Assembly (NCBI GenBank): GCA_022376515.1
Contig: WTXI01000251.1
Span: 1-53,198 of the forward strand
Length of the DNA: 53,198 nt
From: Lactifluus volemus
Lineage: Eukaryota; Basidiomycota; Agaricomycetes; Russulales; Russulaceae
Reading direction: 5' to 3'
Shown: in pieces, positions 35,246 through 46,100 of the stretch
How positions within the stretch are numbered: position 1 is the stretch's first letter
Layout: every line of letters begins with the position of its first letter
Translations under genes and position numbers: made by a program
Notes under the pieces: generated by a model
The model's database searches: none
What the model was told of the DNA's origin: nothing
The model's input: only the letters and a program-made list of their open reading frames with translations

Positions 35246-36074
35246 AATGTTTTTTTCTATCCGTCTAAATGGAGAGAAATATCAGAGTCACCGTGGCGTG
35301 CCAGTGTTTCATTGGCCAGATAAGGAGAAGTAATAATATTGATGCCACAATGAGCATTTGTGCGTCCAGAGTGCAGCGGATATGAAGATGAGTATGTTAT
35401 TCACAAAGAGCTAACGCATCACTCCGCTTGCCAGTGACAAATTGCAAGATGGAACTGTTGAACTATATTCCTGAGCAACTTGAATGGCGAACATGTAGAA
35501 GTGCCATGAGAAGTGCGGCACGCAGTGTGCCACCGGACTCGGACTGCGGCAGGAGACGAGTTTTCCACCAGCCTGGCTGAGGAACGCCAGCACAATCGCA
35601 GTGGCAGAAGCAGCTGCAATCGAGCCGTATGGCTATGACCAGGACTCAGAGTACGGTGCATATGCGATACGATAACATGGACACTCGGACCAGGATAGCT
35701 CCGAATGCTGGTGAGAAAAGGCGATGGGGCTGCGGCCGCTGTCGCGGTGTCGAAGTCATACAGTGCGATGCGCACCTGTCTTGGTTCGTGACGAGTTGGA
35801 GGTATGGATGAGCGTGCTCGTCCATCATGATCTTACCTGATTACTACTAGGTGTTGACACCACGGCAGGAAGTAGCTTGCAAATCAGTGGCGGAACCAAA
35901 AGTCGGCGATACGAACATGGTCATGCAATCGCAAAAAGTAAACCTCCTGCGGCTTTCCGACCAACCAATTGTCCCTTTCTAACGAAGCAGCATAGCAAGT
36001 CTCGTGTTAAAAAAAATGATCAGCCCTCCACCCACCCAACATCCCAGGCCCAGGCTGCGCCTGAGCCAGTACTA
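35246..36074. other. intergenic tRNA / BTB-F
   Basis: No gene supported. Both-strand frames at 35419-35811 look partly coding (a Cys-rich RRWGCGRCRG on the plus strand) but have no start context or partner exons. Confidence 0.3.
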
Positions 36075-37580
36075 TTACTTTTTCTTCCCCTTCATAGGTT
36101 TCATTGGTCTCGCCTGCCACGCCGATGCAATAGCCGACCCGCCCTCCTTCTCATTATCCTCCGACTTCCCTGCTGGTCCATCCTGTGCCAGTGGTGCCTC
36201 TGTCTTTCGCTCTTTGGCCCCTGCCGGTGTTTCGACACGTGGCGTCCATATGCTTTGAGCAACACGGGGCTTCTTTGCTACCTGCACGCCAATCCCCAAT
36301 ACTGCGTCTTCCTCTGCCTGCAAAAGTTTCTGTCAACTCGATTCTACACCTCGTGTATAAGCAAGAACAGAGCTCACCGAGCCGTCCGTGTCGTGCTCCT
36401 TTTTCGTAGCCAGTCCCAGAGATACAGGTAGTGTTGCCATGACTTTCGTCTCGTTCACGGCCGCAGTGGCACTCGAGGCCGCTGCATCCATCATTTGACC
36501 AGCTTCACCAACTCCACTCTCAGTGTTGGTTGAAGTTACATTGGAGCCCTTTAATAGGAGATTTTGTGGGCAAGCTGAAGCACCGTTGTCACGGCCGAAA
36601 TGGAAAGTCCCTGGCTTAGTTGAAGAGACATCAACGACCCCTGCAGAGGAAAGTTTGCCAGCTTGCGCTGCTTCTACGCGCCGCGAGATTTCAGCTGCCT
36701 CTACTCGAACCGCCTGATCCCGGATATTCTCCCGCACCGTAGCCACAACTATCACATCCTCGATCTTCATTACCCGTGCCTCGTCCAGGCTAAGAGGCGC
36801 AACTCTTTCACACATTGCTGATAATGCGGGAATAACCCAATGGTCGATTGAGTAAGTGCGCGCGAGTAAAAGTTGATCGTGTGAAGTTGGGGGCTTGATA
36901 GATGCAATGGCCAGCTTGCGGAGCGAACCAAAGCGCCACAGAGTGGACAGTTCAAGCACCGAGACCCACTCTTTGTATGAGAGATCATGCTTCTCAAAAT
37001 TTCTGCAGGTAGATACGCCTCCATGAGTAGACGCATGAACGGCCGAAAGATGAACTTACTCGGGATATATGACAGAGAGGAATGCCTCAAAATCTCTTCG
37101 TTTGATGTCTCCCAGTGATATTATAGTAGAGAGCGCTTCGTGGTCAGGGATGTTGAACCGGGACAATCGGGTAGAAAAGGACTCCGAGTCACGAGAAAAA
37201 AAGTATCGGTGAATGCAATAAAGCGTGCCGCCGACCTGCAACCCTGCATGTAAATTTGGTGTGCACAGCACGATAGGTGACAGCAGACCGCGCACCAAGA
37301 ATGTGATGTTTCCATCTTTGAAAAAGTATTTCTCGTGTCGTGGGAATGAATGATCAGCTCCTTGGGACACGCTGGTAGGTGTCCTGCTTTGGGCCATTTC
37401 AACCCCTACGAGATTTATCCCAGCCTTGGCCTGAGACTCGGTAGCATTTGGACTTTCAGTTACAGTGGCGCTGGAGCTCGTCTTTGTGTCTGGAAGTATG
37501 GAATCGAAAGAGACAATGGATGGGCCACTCGGAAGAGCTGGCGGGACACCATTCTCGTTTTCACCCCAAGAGAAAGGCAT
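36075..37580 (-). CDS. BTB/POZ protein F (array member 6)
   Basis: ATG at 37580 (MPFSWGENENG). Leader with SIVSFDSILPD, box RHEKYFFKDGNITFL, BTB core (VGGTLYCIHRYFFSRDSESF, RRDFEAFLSVIYPE), helical segment (DLSYKEWVSVLELSTLWRF, PPTSHDQLLLARTYSIDHWV, IEDVIVVATVREN, EAAQAGKLSS). The last intron (donor GTGAGC, acceptor TTGCAG) joins in phase to the tail AEEDAVLGIGVQVAKK, ending in a basic MKPMKGKKK. Closest relative is BTB-G. Confidence 0.86.
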
Positions 37581-38167
37581 GACAGGGAAATGTTCTACGC
37601 AGCAGCAACTTCAACTTGAAGTTCTAGATGCCGCCTCACGTGATTGAGCGAACCATGAAAGTTGGTCCCACGTGATTGCCTCCGCTGCGGCTGCGGTGGT
37701 ATTCTGTATATGCAATTTTTTTCAATGATCTCTGCATCTGGTATTATCAACCCTCTGGTGGTCCTGAAGTGTGGACATCCTCATTAATATTTGAGAAACG
37801 GAGAAAGCAGGGAGTACAGTACTGTTATTATGCGTAACACCTGATATCACTGGCAGAAGCTGTGGTTTTAAAAAACTGGGAGATACCTATGTCCAATTTC
37901 CCGGAGCCCACTCAAAACACTGGCAACGAGTGACAAAAACCCATGAAATCTATGGAAACCTAGGTAAACTGACTATCTTTGATACCCGGTGCTCATCTAG
38001 AAAGCGGGAGGCCTCTGCCAGTGGGTTATCGAGTTTCCAGAAATCTGAAAACCCGGGAAATTGATTTGCATTCTCTGTGATGGATATGTAATGCCTTTGT
38101 CAAGAAAACAGTCACCAGCTCGTGGAGAGCTCATGGGTCAATTGGGGTCTTCATGCTCACGGTTCAT
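37581..38167. other. intergenic BTB-F / DUF6534-type gene
   Basis: Promoter side of BTB-F. No other feature recognised. Confidence 0.35.
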
Positions 38168-39883
38168 CTAACAGGGTGAATCAGACGACTCATCATGAGC
38201 GCCCGGCGGCCCAACAGGTGAGCACTCGACTCCCGAATCATCGCTCTCAACAGTTTCTTCTAAATCTGGCGCATGCGCCGTTGCTAAGCTCTGGTTCAGT
38301 ATCGTCGTGAAAGCAACAGTGTCATCTGTCGTTTTTGGCAATGATGATGCCCGCTGTCCTTCATGTATTTCAGGTCCTGCCTGGGGCTTTTGGTCGTTTC
38401 GCTCAGACTGGTTCGAATCTAAGTGAGACAAGCACTGTACCTCTTGGCAGAACTCGATTACAATCTTGCTAGTTTGAGCTAAGCGCTTGCGCAGTCGGGG
38501 GCGTGATAGGAGTGTCGCAAATATTGCCTTCACGTCATTGAATACACAACAGAAGATCTCTAGGGGAAAGAACTGCTCACATGCGTATAAACTGGGCCTG
38601 CCGTCACGGTGAGAAGCATGTAAGCGGGGGTTTTTGGCGAGAAAACCCATAGCAATAATCCGGCGACAACCCAAAGTGTGGCAAAGGATCCAATTAGGAT
38701 GACGCGGCGAATAAGGTACGTCACGACACTGTCTGACTTCTGAAAGCCGCTACGGGACATTGAAAGAGCCCGGACAAGAAAGACTGCGTAGAAATTGTAA
38801 TTGTTCACTCGTGATGAGTAGGTAAAACAACATAACGTACTTGTGATGAGGCACTCAGCGACAGCTTGTGACCCATAATCGAAAGCAACTTTAAGTTTTG
38901 TGGCGGTAGAAGGCGGCAACGATATTTCAGAGGACCTTTGGCAATTGGCATAGTACATCAGTATGAACTGAGGCAATATGGCGACACAACAATCTCACGT
39001 CATCTGAGCTGCATTCCGAATCATTGTGTTGACGATGCCTATTATGAAGGAAGCAGCAGAAAATGCCATGACCAATCCAATCTGAAGACGGCTCTTTGTC
39101 AGGCTGTGGATGCTGGAAAAGTGCAGTAAGGGCGATCAGCCAGGCCCAAGCAGAGTCACGTGTCGACTAACCGATGGGCGAGGAACACGTTAGCGGAAAG
39201 GACGAGGACGTTGAGACACACTTCTTGGGAAATGACGGTCCATGAATGCACTAAAATGGGTATGAGCACCTGCATGCATGATTTCACTGTAGGACCGACT
39301 CTGGAGATTTACCGGCAGCCCGTGATTGGCAATGCTATGGAGGGCCTCGATAAACTGCCTGAGGGCCTTTTTGAGAGGAATCGGGGACATACAAAAAATT
39401 CCAAGCCATCGTCCACAGCCTAGTGTCTATATCAGTCGGATCTACTAGTAGAGACTTAGAATATGGCATACGTAGCGACTTGAACAGTGAGGACAGTAAA
39501 CTGGATAATGACGAAGATCCTGAAGAAGATGAACAAATTGGACCATTGTATAGTAATTGAATGCTCACTTGATGCGTTTCGAGTCCATGAAACCTGATGG
39601 TGTGTGAGGCACACATGACATCCTCGACTGCTAAACGAACTCACCGCTAGTCCAATACACATAAAATTGGTTGCCCACAATCCCAGAACAAAGCGCATGT
39701 ACTGTGAAACGACTCAGTAAACGTATCTTTGCTGGTGGAGAGTCCTGCACAACACTTACGAAGGATTGCTAGTAATATCGGACCTATAGTGCCATCGCAT
39801 AAACTACATGAAGAAAAATGCCAAGACAACCTACCTAAGTCCGAGGCATGATAGATCGAATGGCTGTCTCGTACTATTTCCAT
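38168..39883 (-). CDS. DUF6534-type multipass membrane protein
   Basis: Multi-exon gene whose pieces match, in order, the agaricomycete DUF6534 architecture: DGTIGPILLAIL near the start; LHALCSGIVGNQFYVYWTS; WTVISQEVCLNVLVLSANVFLAHR; a helix KSRLQIGLVMAFSAASFIIGIV; AFDYGSQAVAECLIT, spliced to VRALSMSRSGFQKSDSVV, the DUF6534 hallmark; then VILIGSFATLWVVAGLLLW; and the end helix FATLLSRPRLRKRLAQ followed by a hydrophilic acidic tail. Function of the family is unknown; all helices suggest a membrane location. The exon(s) at 39.3-39.6 kb are not resolved and the ATG at 39883 is tentative. Confidence 0.68.
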
Positions 39884-40649
39884 GGCTGGGATACCTAGAG
39901 GAGAGAGGGGTTACCGTTATGAAATCGCGCTCCGTATTTTGTACTGTAACGCGAGGGTGCCGCAGCAACTTAGCATCCCCTGGCGATGTCTTCACTTGAA
40001 ATTCTGAATTGCTGTGTTTAAGGGACCGTAATAAGCCTCATGAGATAGGGAAAGTTGTTCAGTCGGTTTCAGACCTGCGCTGCATAGCAGCACCAGCCAT
40101 ATTACGGTTTGAAACCCACTTTTGATTGACGTGCCAGTGGACTGCCACATATCCATCAGAGATATCTCTGGTCCCATCAACAAGTCTGAAGCTCCCACCA
40201 CTTCAAAGTTTATCATGTCTGGCCCACCCGAGTCTTTCTTCACTTTGCTATGTCCGGGTCAGGCTATACTTTGTATACGGCGCCGTCGGATGGAATGAAT
40301 ACTAATTAAACTCCACTAGAAGTCCGAATAGGGCGGGTCGGCCTACTTGCAAGTTGCCATGCCGCCGGAGAACAGATGGAAATTACTCCGGTGAGATGTG
40401 ATGGGAACCCACAGCGACTGCCATTCAAGCTTTGGGGGAATTTTCGGGTGGATACCGTCACGGTGACATTGTACCTGCCACGGGCCGATACTACGCTGTC
40501 CGATTTCTGGGAATCGCCGGATCACTGATCCGCAACGTGATTGCTACTACTAGTACTAGTAGTATCAGCGTTCATTGTGATGCTTTCTTGTGATATGTGG
40601 CTCCGTCTGATTGGCCTCAGGCTCGTTCGCAAACTGAACGTCACGCCGA
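39884..40649. other. intergenic upstream of DUF6534-type gene
   Basis: Promoter side of the membrane gene. A minus-strand frame at 39992-40243 could be an upstream exon but cannot be joined. A perfect 20-bp palindrome lies at 40545-40564. Confidence 0.35.
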
Positions 40650-40949
40650 TTGACTGAGAATGCGTCCATCGACGACACTGTAGTTCGAGATCAAGTTGAA
40701 ATCGCAGGCGAGCTGAATCTTGAGAGCGAAGACGGAAATGAAGTACTGTCCAGGGAGTTCCTTGAAAAGTTTCTGCATGACACGCGTAAACATGCTTTGT
40801 CTCTCCGCGAGAGCGCTAGAGCGCTCAATTTCGATATACTCATCAAACGTGGAACATATCCTCCAGCGCAGTACGAATGGATAAAGCAGTATAGAACGAA
40901 GTACGAAATTCTATGTATTACTCGCGGGCGGTCACTGCAGACCCGATGA
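40650..40949 (+). CDS. possible last exon, unknown product
   Basis: Open frame of about 99 codons with protein-like composition (SREFLEKFLHDTRKHALSL, YEWIKQYRTKYEIL) but no in-frame ATG, so if real it needs an upstream exon I cannot place. Not recognised. Low certainty. Confidence 0.3.
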   Translation: MTENASIDDTVVRDQVEIAGELNLESEDGNEVLSREFLEKFLHDTRKHALSLRESARALNFDILIKRGTYPPAQYEWIKQYRTKYEILCITRGRSLQTR

Positions 40950-41722
40950 AATGTAAAGAGCGTTGGACACCACGCCGTCATTCGAAGGATCGAGTCGTGC
41001 ATTTGCAGACGTCACCATTGCATCATGTCTAAACCTATTTCCTTTCGTCCTTCCACTGCTTGTCTAACCGTCTACGCCAAGCCAATTTATGAGTTACGCT
41101 AGATGCTTGTGATAAGAGTCGTTTTTTACGTCGTTACGTTCGATTGTTTTTCCACTAGTATGATATGATAGATATCCCACGCTGTATTATCTGGCACGAT
41201 TCCTCACCCTCAGGCTAGACAAGTCACAAAGATTCGATGCATCGTGCTTTCGTTTGCTAGCCCAGGAATACGGACCATACGCCGGTGACGATAGAGCTAA
41301 GAGCTTGCGCGCGCACGTATGAGTGCAGCACGGAGCGTGCCAGAAATAGGTCTCACTCGCTAGCGTTCGAAATTATGACATGATATGATATGACAAGACC
41401 TGGAATGGCATTCAAGTCGAGGACGATGAGCTCAGCTCCTCCGGCTCGAAAGCAGGGAGACCACTCCTAGTCTATTTCGTGGCCATGCCGCTGGCACAGG
41501 ACGCGCACTTCCCCTGTGTTGATGATCCAGTGTATATAGTTAGAGCTAGATGCGGCAATGCGGCAATGAGTCGTTTGCTTACCATGATCACTGGACCCGA
41601 AGAGCATGATTGCGCATCAGATCGTTTATCAATACAAGGGACTACGGTCGTTTAAACAAGCTCCGAAGGTAACTTCGACTCGAACTTCGATAGTAGTAAA
41701 TCCCCTACAGTTTTCCGATCTG
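40950..41722. other. intergenic before BTB-G
   Basis: No gene supported. Confidence 0.35.
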
Positions 41723-41928
41723 CTAATTCTGCTCCATCGAAACAGTATCAGCACGCATTGTGGGGTCCCCGGCCAGCTTCCGGCGCCGGCTCTTTCGAGC
41801 CGCTAGTTTCGTTAGTTTCCTTTGTCTCATTTTCTCTTTATCTGTCATCCGAGTCTGAGTCGCCAGAGGCCGCGGGCAATCATCTGCTGGTTTGTTCAGC
41901 TATTGTTGTCAATGACGACCTGGTCGTC

Positions 41929-44119
41929 TCACTCACCGCCTAACCTCTCCCGCCCGCCTATTGCATTCTCCTCTGGCACTGCCTCAGGCTCTGATTCCTC
42001 TCCGGCTTCCTTATTCTCGCACCCCAACCCTGCCTCCTCGACCGCTGTACACTCCACCATTGCTTCCTCGACGCTTTCACCCTGTTTGGCGAGGCAAAAG
42101 ATACATTCTCCCTTGTTCCCGCAAAGAACACAGCCCTGTGACCTTCCTGCTCCGGGGCACCTTGATGCGTCCTGCGCGATACTTGGTTGCTCAAGTGTCT
42201 GTGTGTCAATCCCTTCCGGTGTATCTTCCTTTGCCTACGCAAGTTTTAATCAGCACGGCACCACACCCAGGCTCTTCTTTACATCGCGGGAACTCACCAA
42301 GTTTTCCACGTCATCATCCGCTCTCACAGTTAGTCCTGGATCCACAGGTGGTGCTATTGTATTCCCATCCACGGCCTCAGTAACACTCGAGCTTGAAGCA
42401 TCCATCCTTAGATCAATACCCTGTTCAGAAACTTCAATTTCTGAGTTAACTGAAGGGACATTGACACCCTTAAACGGGAAAGTCGCTGGGCAAATAGAAC
42501 CGTCCAGGTCGTCGACATGGCAGGAATTAGGAATCCCTGGTCTAGTTAGAAGGTCATCGACACCCTGTGCTGAAGAAAGTTTGCCAGCTTGCGCCGCTTC
42601 TACGCGCAGCGCGATTTCAGCGGCGTCGACCGGAACTGTCTGATCCCGGATACTCTCCCGCACCATAGCCACCACTACCACATCCTCAATCTTCATTTCC
42701 CGCGCCTCGTCCAGGCTAAGAGGCGCTGTCCTTTCGCATAATGCAGACAATGCGGGAAGGATCCAGTGGTCGATCGAATAATTACGAGCAAGCAGGAGCT
42801 GATCGTGTGGAGTTGGGGGCTTGATAGACGCCAGGGCTAGCTTGCGGAGTGAAGCAAAGCCCCAACGGGTGGACAGTTGGAGCACAGATACCCACTCTTT
42901 GTATGAGAGATCATGCTTTTCAAAATTTCTGCGCATAGATACGTCTCCATCAGTTGACACATCAATGAAGGACCGACGAACTTACTCGGGATAGATGACA
43001 GAGAGGAAGGCTTCAAAGTCTTTGCGTTCGATGTCTCCGAGTGATATGATCGTAGGGAGCGCTTCGTGGTCACGAATGGTGAGTTGGGAAAAACGAGTGG
43101 AGAAGTAGTCCGAGTCCCGAGAGAAGAAGTATCTGTGGATGCAATAGAGCGTGCCCTCAACCTACAATCCAGTCTGTGAATCGGATGTGCACGCGGTGGT
43201 AGTTAACAGGATAACCCCATACCAAAAAAGTGATATTTCCGTCTTTGAAGAAGTATTTCTCGTGTCGTAGGTATGAGTCGAGTGCGCGTGCGTACGTGCT
43301 GGTAGGCGTCCTGCTTCTGACCGTTTTAAATTCTACTTCCATGGGATTAATTGCAGGCTTGGCTTGAGACTCGGCAGCACGATGACCCTCCCGCTTCCCC
43401 TTATTTAAGTTGAGTCCATGTGACAGGAGAGAGGCCAAGGACATCTTGCCAGTAGACCATGCAGTTGCCGTAGCCGATGTCGTAGATATCGAAGACGCCG
43501 GTCCACGGGAAACCAAATTAGCGACTAGTGAGCGTCTTACAGGGCCGCTGAAACCTCCGACGTTTCTGGATTCCGATCTAGGAGAAGCAGAGGTCTTTCT
43601 CGGGGATTTGGCAGGCGGTGCAACAGAACTGCCACGTGGATCAGTAGAAGGAGAAGGAGAGGTTATCCGAGTGACCGAGTCTGCCACGTTCATCTCTGCC
43701 ATGGCCACCTCCGCCGCCTCGTCGATCATCTTGCAAAAAGCCGGATTTTGTGAGGAGGAAGTGGCGGAAACGGTAGCTCGCCCTTCGGCCTGTTTCGCCG
43801 CCTGCGACGACGACGCTGCCATCTGGGTCTCCCTCGTCCTATCGAGTCTCCCCCTTTCTTCTTCTTTCTTCGCCTTAGCTTCCACCTTGACCCAAGTATA
43901 AGCATAACCCCCTCTTTTTGCCTTCTCAATCGCAGAATCATCAGATTCTTTGATCTCAACCTCGAGGGTACTGGCCCTACTGGCAGAGCTTTCCGAGTCC
44001 AAGTCGCGTGTGTTCAAGTTTGGGAGTATGGCATCAATAGAGACAATGGAGGCTCTGCTCGGAAGAACTGGCGAGGGACCAAGCTCGTTTCCGCCCCAAG
44101 AAAGTATATGAGAGGTCAT
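41929..44119 (-). CDS. BTB/POZ protein G, long leader and Cys-rich tail
   Basis: ATG at 44119 (MTSHILSWGGNE). The leader begins like F (SIVSIDAILP) but carries an insert of about 150 residues rich in Ser, Ala, Lys and Glu before the box RHEKYFFKDGNITFL. BTB core (VEGTLYCIHRYFFSRDSDYF, KDFEAFLSVIYPE) and helical segment (DLSYKEWVSVLQLSTRWGF, PPTPHDQLLLARNYSIDHWI, IEDVVVVAMVRES) follow. The last intron (donor GTGAGT, acceptor GTAG) joins in phase to a tail with CVLCGNKGECIFC, a possible zinc-binding group, then an acidic stretch. A further GTGAGT donor just before the stop at 41929 could lead to a basic last exon ending near 41723. Confidence 0.83.
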
Positions 44120-44443
44120 GAGAGGGAAAGATAAAAGTACATACAGCACGCGACACCTTCACGTTAGTCTAACTTCCATAAATCACTGGCATGAGCCGCT
44201 TTGACACGAGCCGATCAATACAAATACGATCACGTGATGCGGTTTTCTAATGCCCGCGCTCACCGAGAATTACATTTATTTGGGATCAAGAGAACACGTT
44301 GCTGTGGCACATTCACTAAAACAAGAGAGCGTGTGTAACCAATACAAGCGATATAACGTACACAAAAAGCTGCTGCTGAATACATCTCAGAAAGAGTCCT
44401 TACATTTCACGCGTAGCACAAAACCCAAATATCGATTTTCGAA
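44120..44443. other. short intergenic BTB-G / BTB-H
   Basis: 324 bases holding the promoter of G and the 3' end of H. No motif recognised. Confidence 0.35.
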
Positions 44444-45853
44444 TCATTCTGCAAACCATTCATCTGAACCTGACGAATCCCGTCGCGTGGTCTTTATCCT
44501 GACCGGCTCCGGACTCGAACCACGCACGCTAATTGCACGGAGCCTGCGCGACGCAGAAGGATCGTGAGATTCCATAGGATCGCCGTTGTTGCCCCATGCT
44601 GGCGAGTGGGGTGGGACGGTGAGAGTGGGTGATGGAACGACGAGAATCTTGCCCCATGCCGAATTGTTGGTCCGGGCTGGCTTTTCTCCGAGATGGACCG
44701 CGACTGGACTTGCTAGAGGGCCATCACCGCTCTCAGCGGCGAGCGGATCACCCACTCTCTTCGCTGCAGCTCGCCTCACGTCCACAGGAGAAGCCGAGAC
44801 AGCCGTCTTTGACTCGTCTTCACTCTCCTCCCCGGAGGCCTTTGAACCGAGGCTCGCTTCTGTCGTTGACCGACTCGTGAGGCTTTCACCCTCTGCGCTA
44901 TCCAGCGGCGGACAAGTACCATTGGCTGCGGCAAGCATTCCAGCTTGCGCTGCCTCAATGCAGTGCTCGATTTCGTTCGAGTCAACTTGAAGCTCGTGAT
45001 GACGGATGTCCTCCCGTACGGTGGTCACGAGCACGACGTCTTCGATGCTCATTTGCCGTGCCTCGTTGAGACTAAGCGGCACCGTTCTCTCGCACAGCGC
45101 AGACAGGGCGGAGAGAATCCAATGGTCAACAGAATAAGCGCGCGCGAGCAGGAGCTGGTCGAATGGCGTTGGAGGTTCGATAGACCTCAATGCGAGTTTG
45201 CGGAGCGAAGCGAAGCCCCAACGAGTGGAAAGGTGGAGGACCGACTTCCATTGTTCGTACGAGAGACCAAGGTCCCCGAAATCACTGGCAAGTTCGATCA
45301 TCTCGATAACCCAAAAATGGAGATAAGGCGCCCATCGACCCACTCTGGATATATGACAGAAAGAAACGCCTCGAAATCTTTGCGTTCAACATCTCCCAAT
45401 GATATTATGATGGGCAGAGCTTCGTGTTCGCGCATTCCGAGCCGGGTCAGCCTGGTGGAGAAATATACTGAGTCACGAGAGAAGAAATATCTGTGGACAC
45501 AGAAGAGGGCGCCGCCAACCTGAGATTAGATAGCAATAAGCTCAGGTGCAGACGATTGAAGAACGACGGACCAGAAACGTGACGTTTCCATCCTTGAAGA
45601 AATATTTTTCATGACGTATGAAAGGATCGTCACTTGCTGGTTGAACAGTGGGAGGCGCCCTGCTTCCTAGGAAACCTGGGAAGACCATGGACTTGACTGG
45701 AGAGCGTGAAGGACAGGGTTTCTCAATTGAAGAGACACTTGGGGTTTGTGCTGAAAGAATCGAGTCGATTGAGAGGACAGAGGTTGTAACAGACGAAACA
45801 GGTGAGATGGAGCGTTCATTACTGGTTGACCAAGAGACGATATGGGGAGCCAT
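44444..45853 (-). CDS. BTB/POZ protein H (array member 8)
   Basis: ATG at 45853 (MAPHIVSWST). Leader with LSIDSILSAQ, box RHEKYFFKDGNVTFL, BTB core (VGGALFCVHRYFFSRDSVYF, RKDFEAFLSVIYPE), helical segment (GLSYEQWKSVLHLSTRWGF, PPTPFDQLLLARAYSVDHWI, IEDVVLVTTVRED). The tail is Ser/Glu-rich, with a Trp/Pro stretch (SAWGKILVVPSP) and an Arg-rich end. The helical segment is closest to that of A, at the other end of the array. Confidence 0.86.
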
Positions 45854-46100
45854 GACTTGAGAGACAACAACAAACGAGATGAGATAATTGGCTTGTGGCA
45901 CTACTTTCCTAATCCGTTAACCACGGTCTCGAACATTCCACTCAACGCGTCGGTCACTTTTCACGTGATCCCGTGACAAATAGATATCCAAAAACAGTGG
46001 GGTTTGTTGAAAACCCAATTCTTCGACGACAAACAAAATATCCTAGTAACAAGAGCAGCTCCCCATTTCATTCCAGCCTCGATCCAACACACCATCCACT
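45854..46100. other. intergenic BTB-H / INO1 3' end
   Basis: 247 bases between the start of BTB-H and the stop of INO1, both on the minus strand. Serves as BTB-H promoter and INO1 3' flank; no clear motif. Confidence 0.35.

Noticed and set aside
35640..35811. Cys-rich plus-strand frame recalling a Zn2Cys6 cluster (CGRC...QC)
   Set aside because: Spacing between the Cys is wrong for Zn2Cys6, fewer than six Cys, and no partner exons.
38405..38425. GGTTCGAATC, a tRNA B-box look-alike
   Set aside because: Inside the last exon of the DUF6534-type gene, with no A box or cloverleaf around it.
44495..44545. GGCTCCG...CGGAGCC inverted repeat with a B-box-like GGTTCGAGTC on the minus strand, tRNA-like
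   Set aside because: Only about 41 bases long, no D or anticodon arm, and it lies inside the coding frame of BTB-H.
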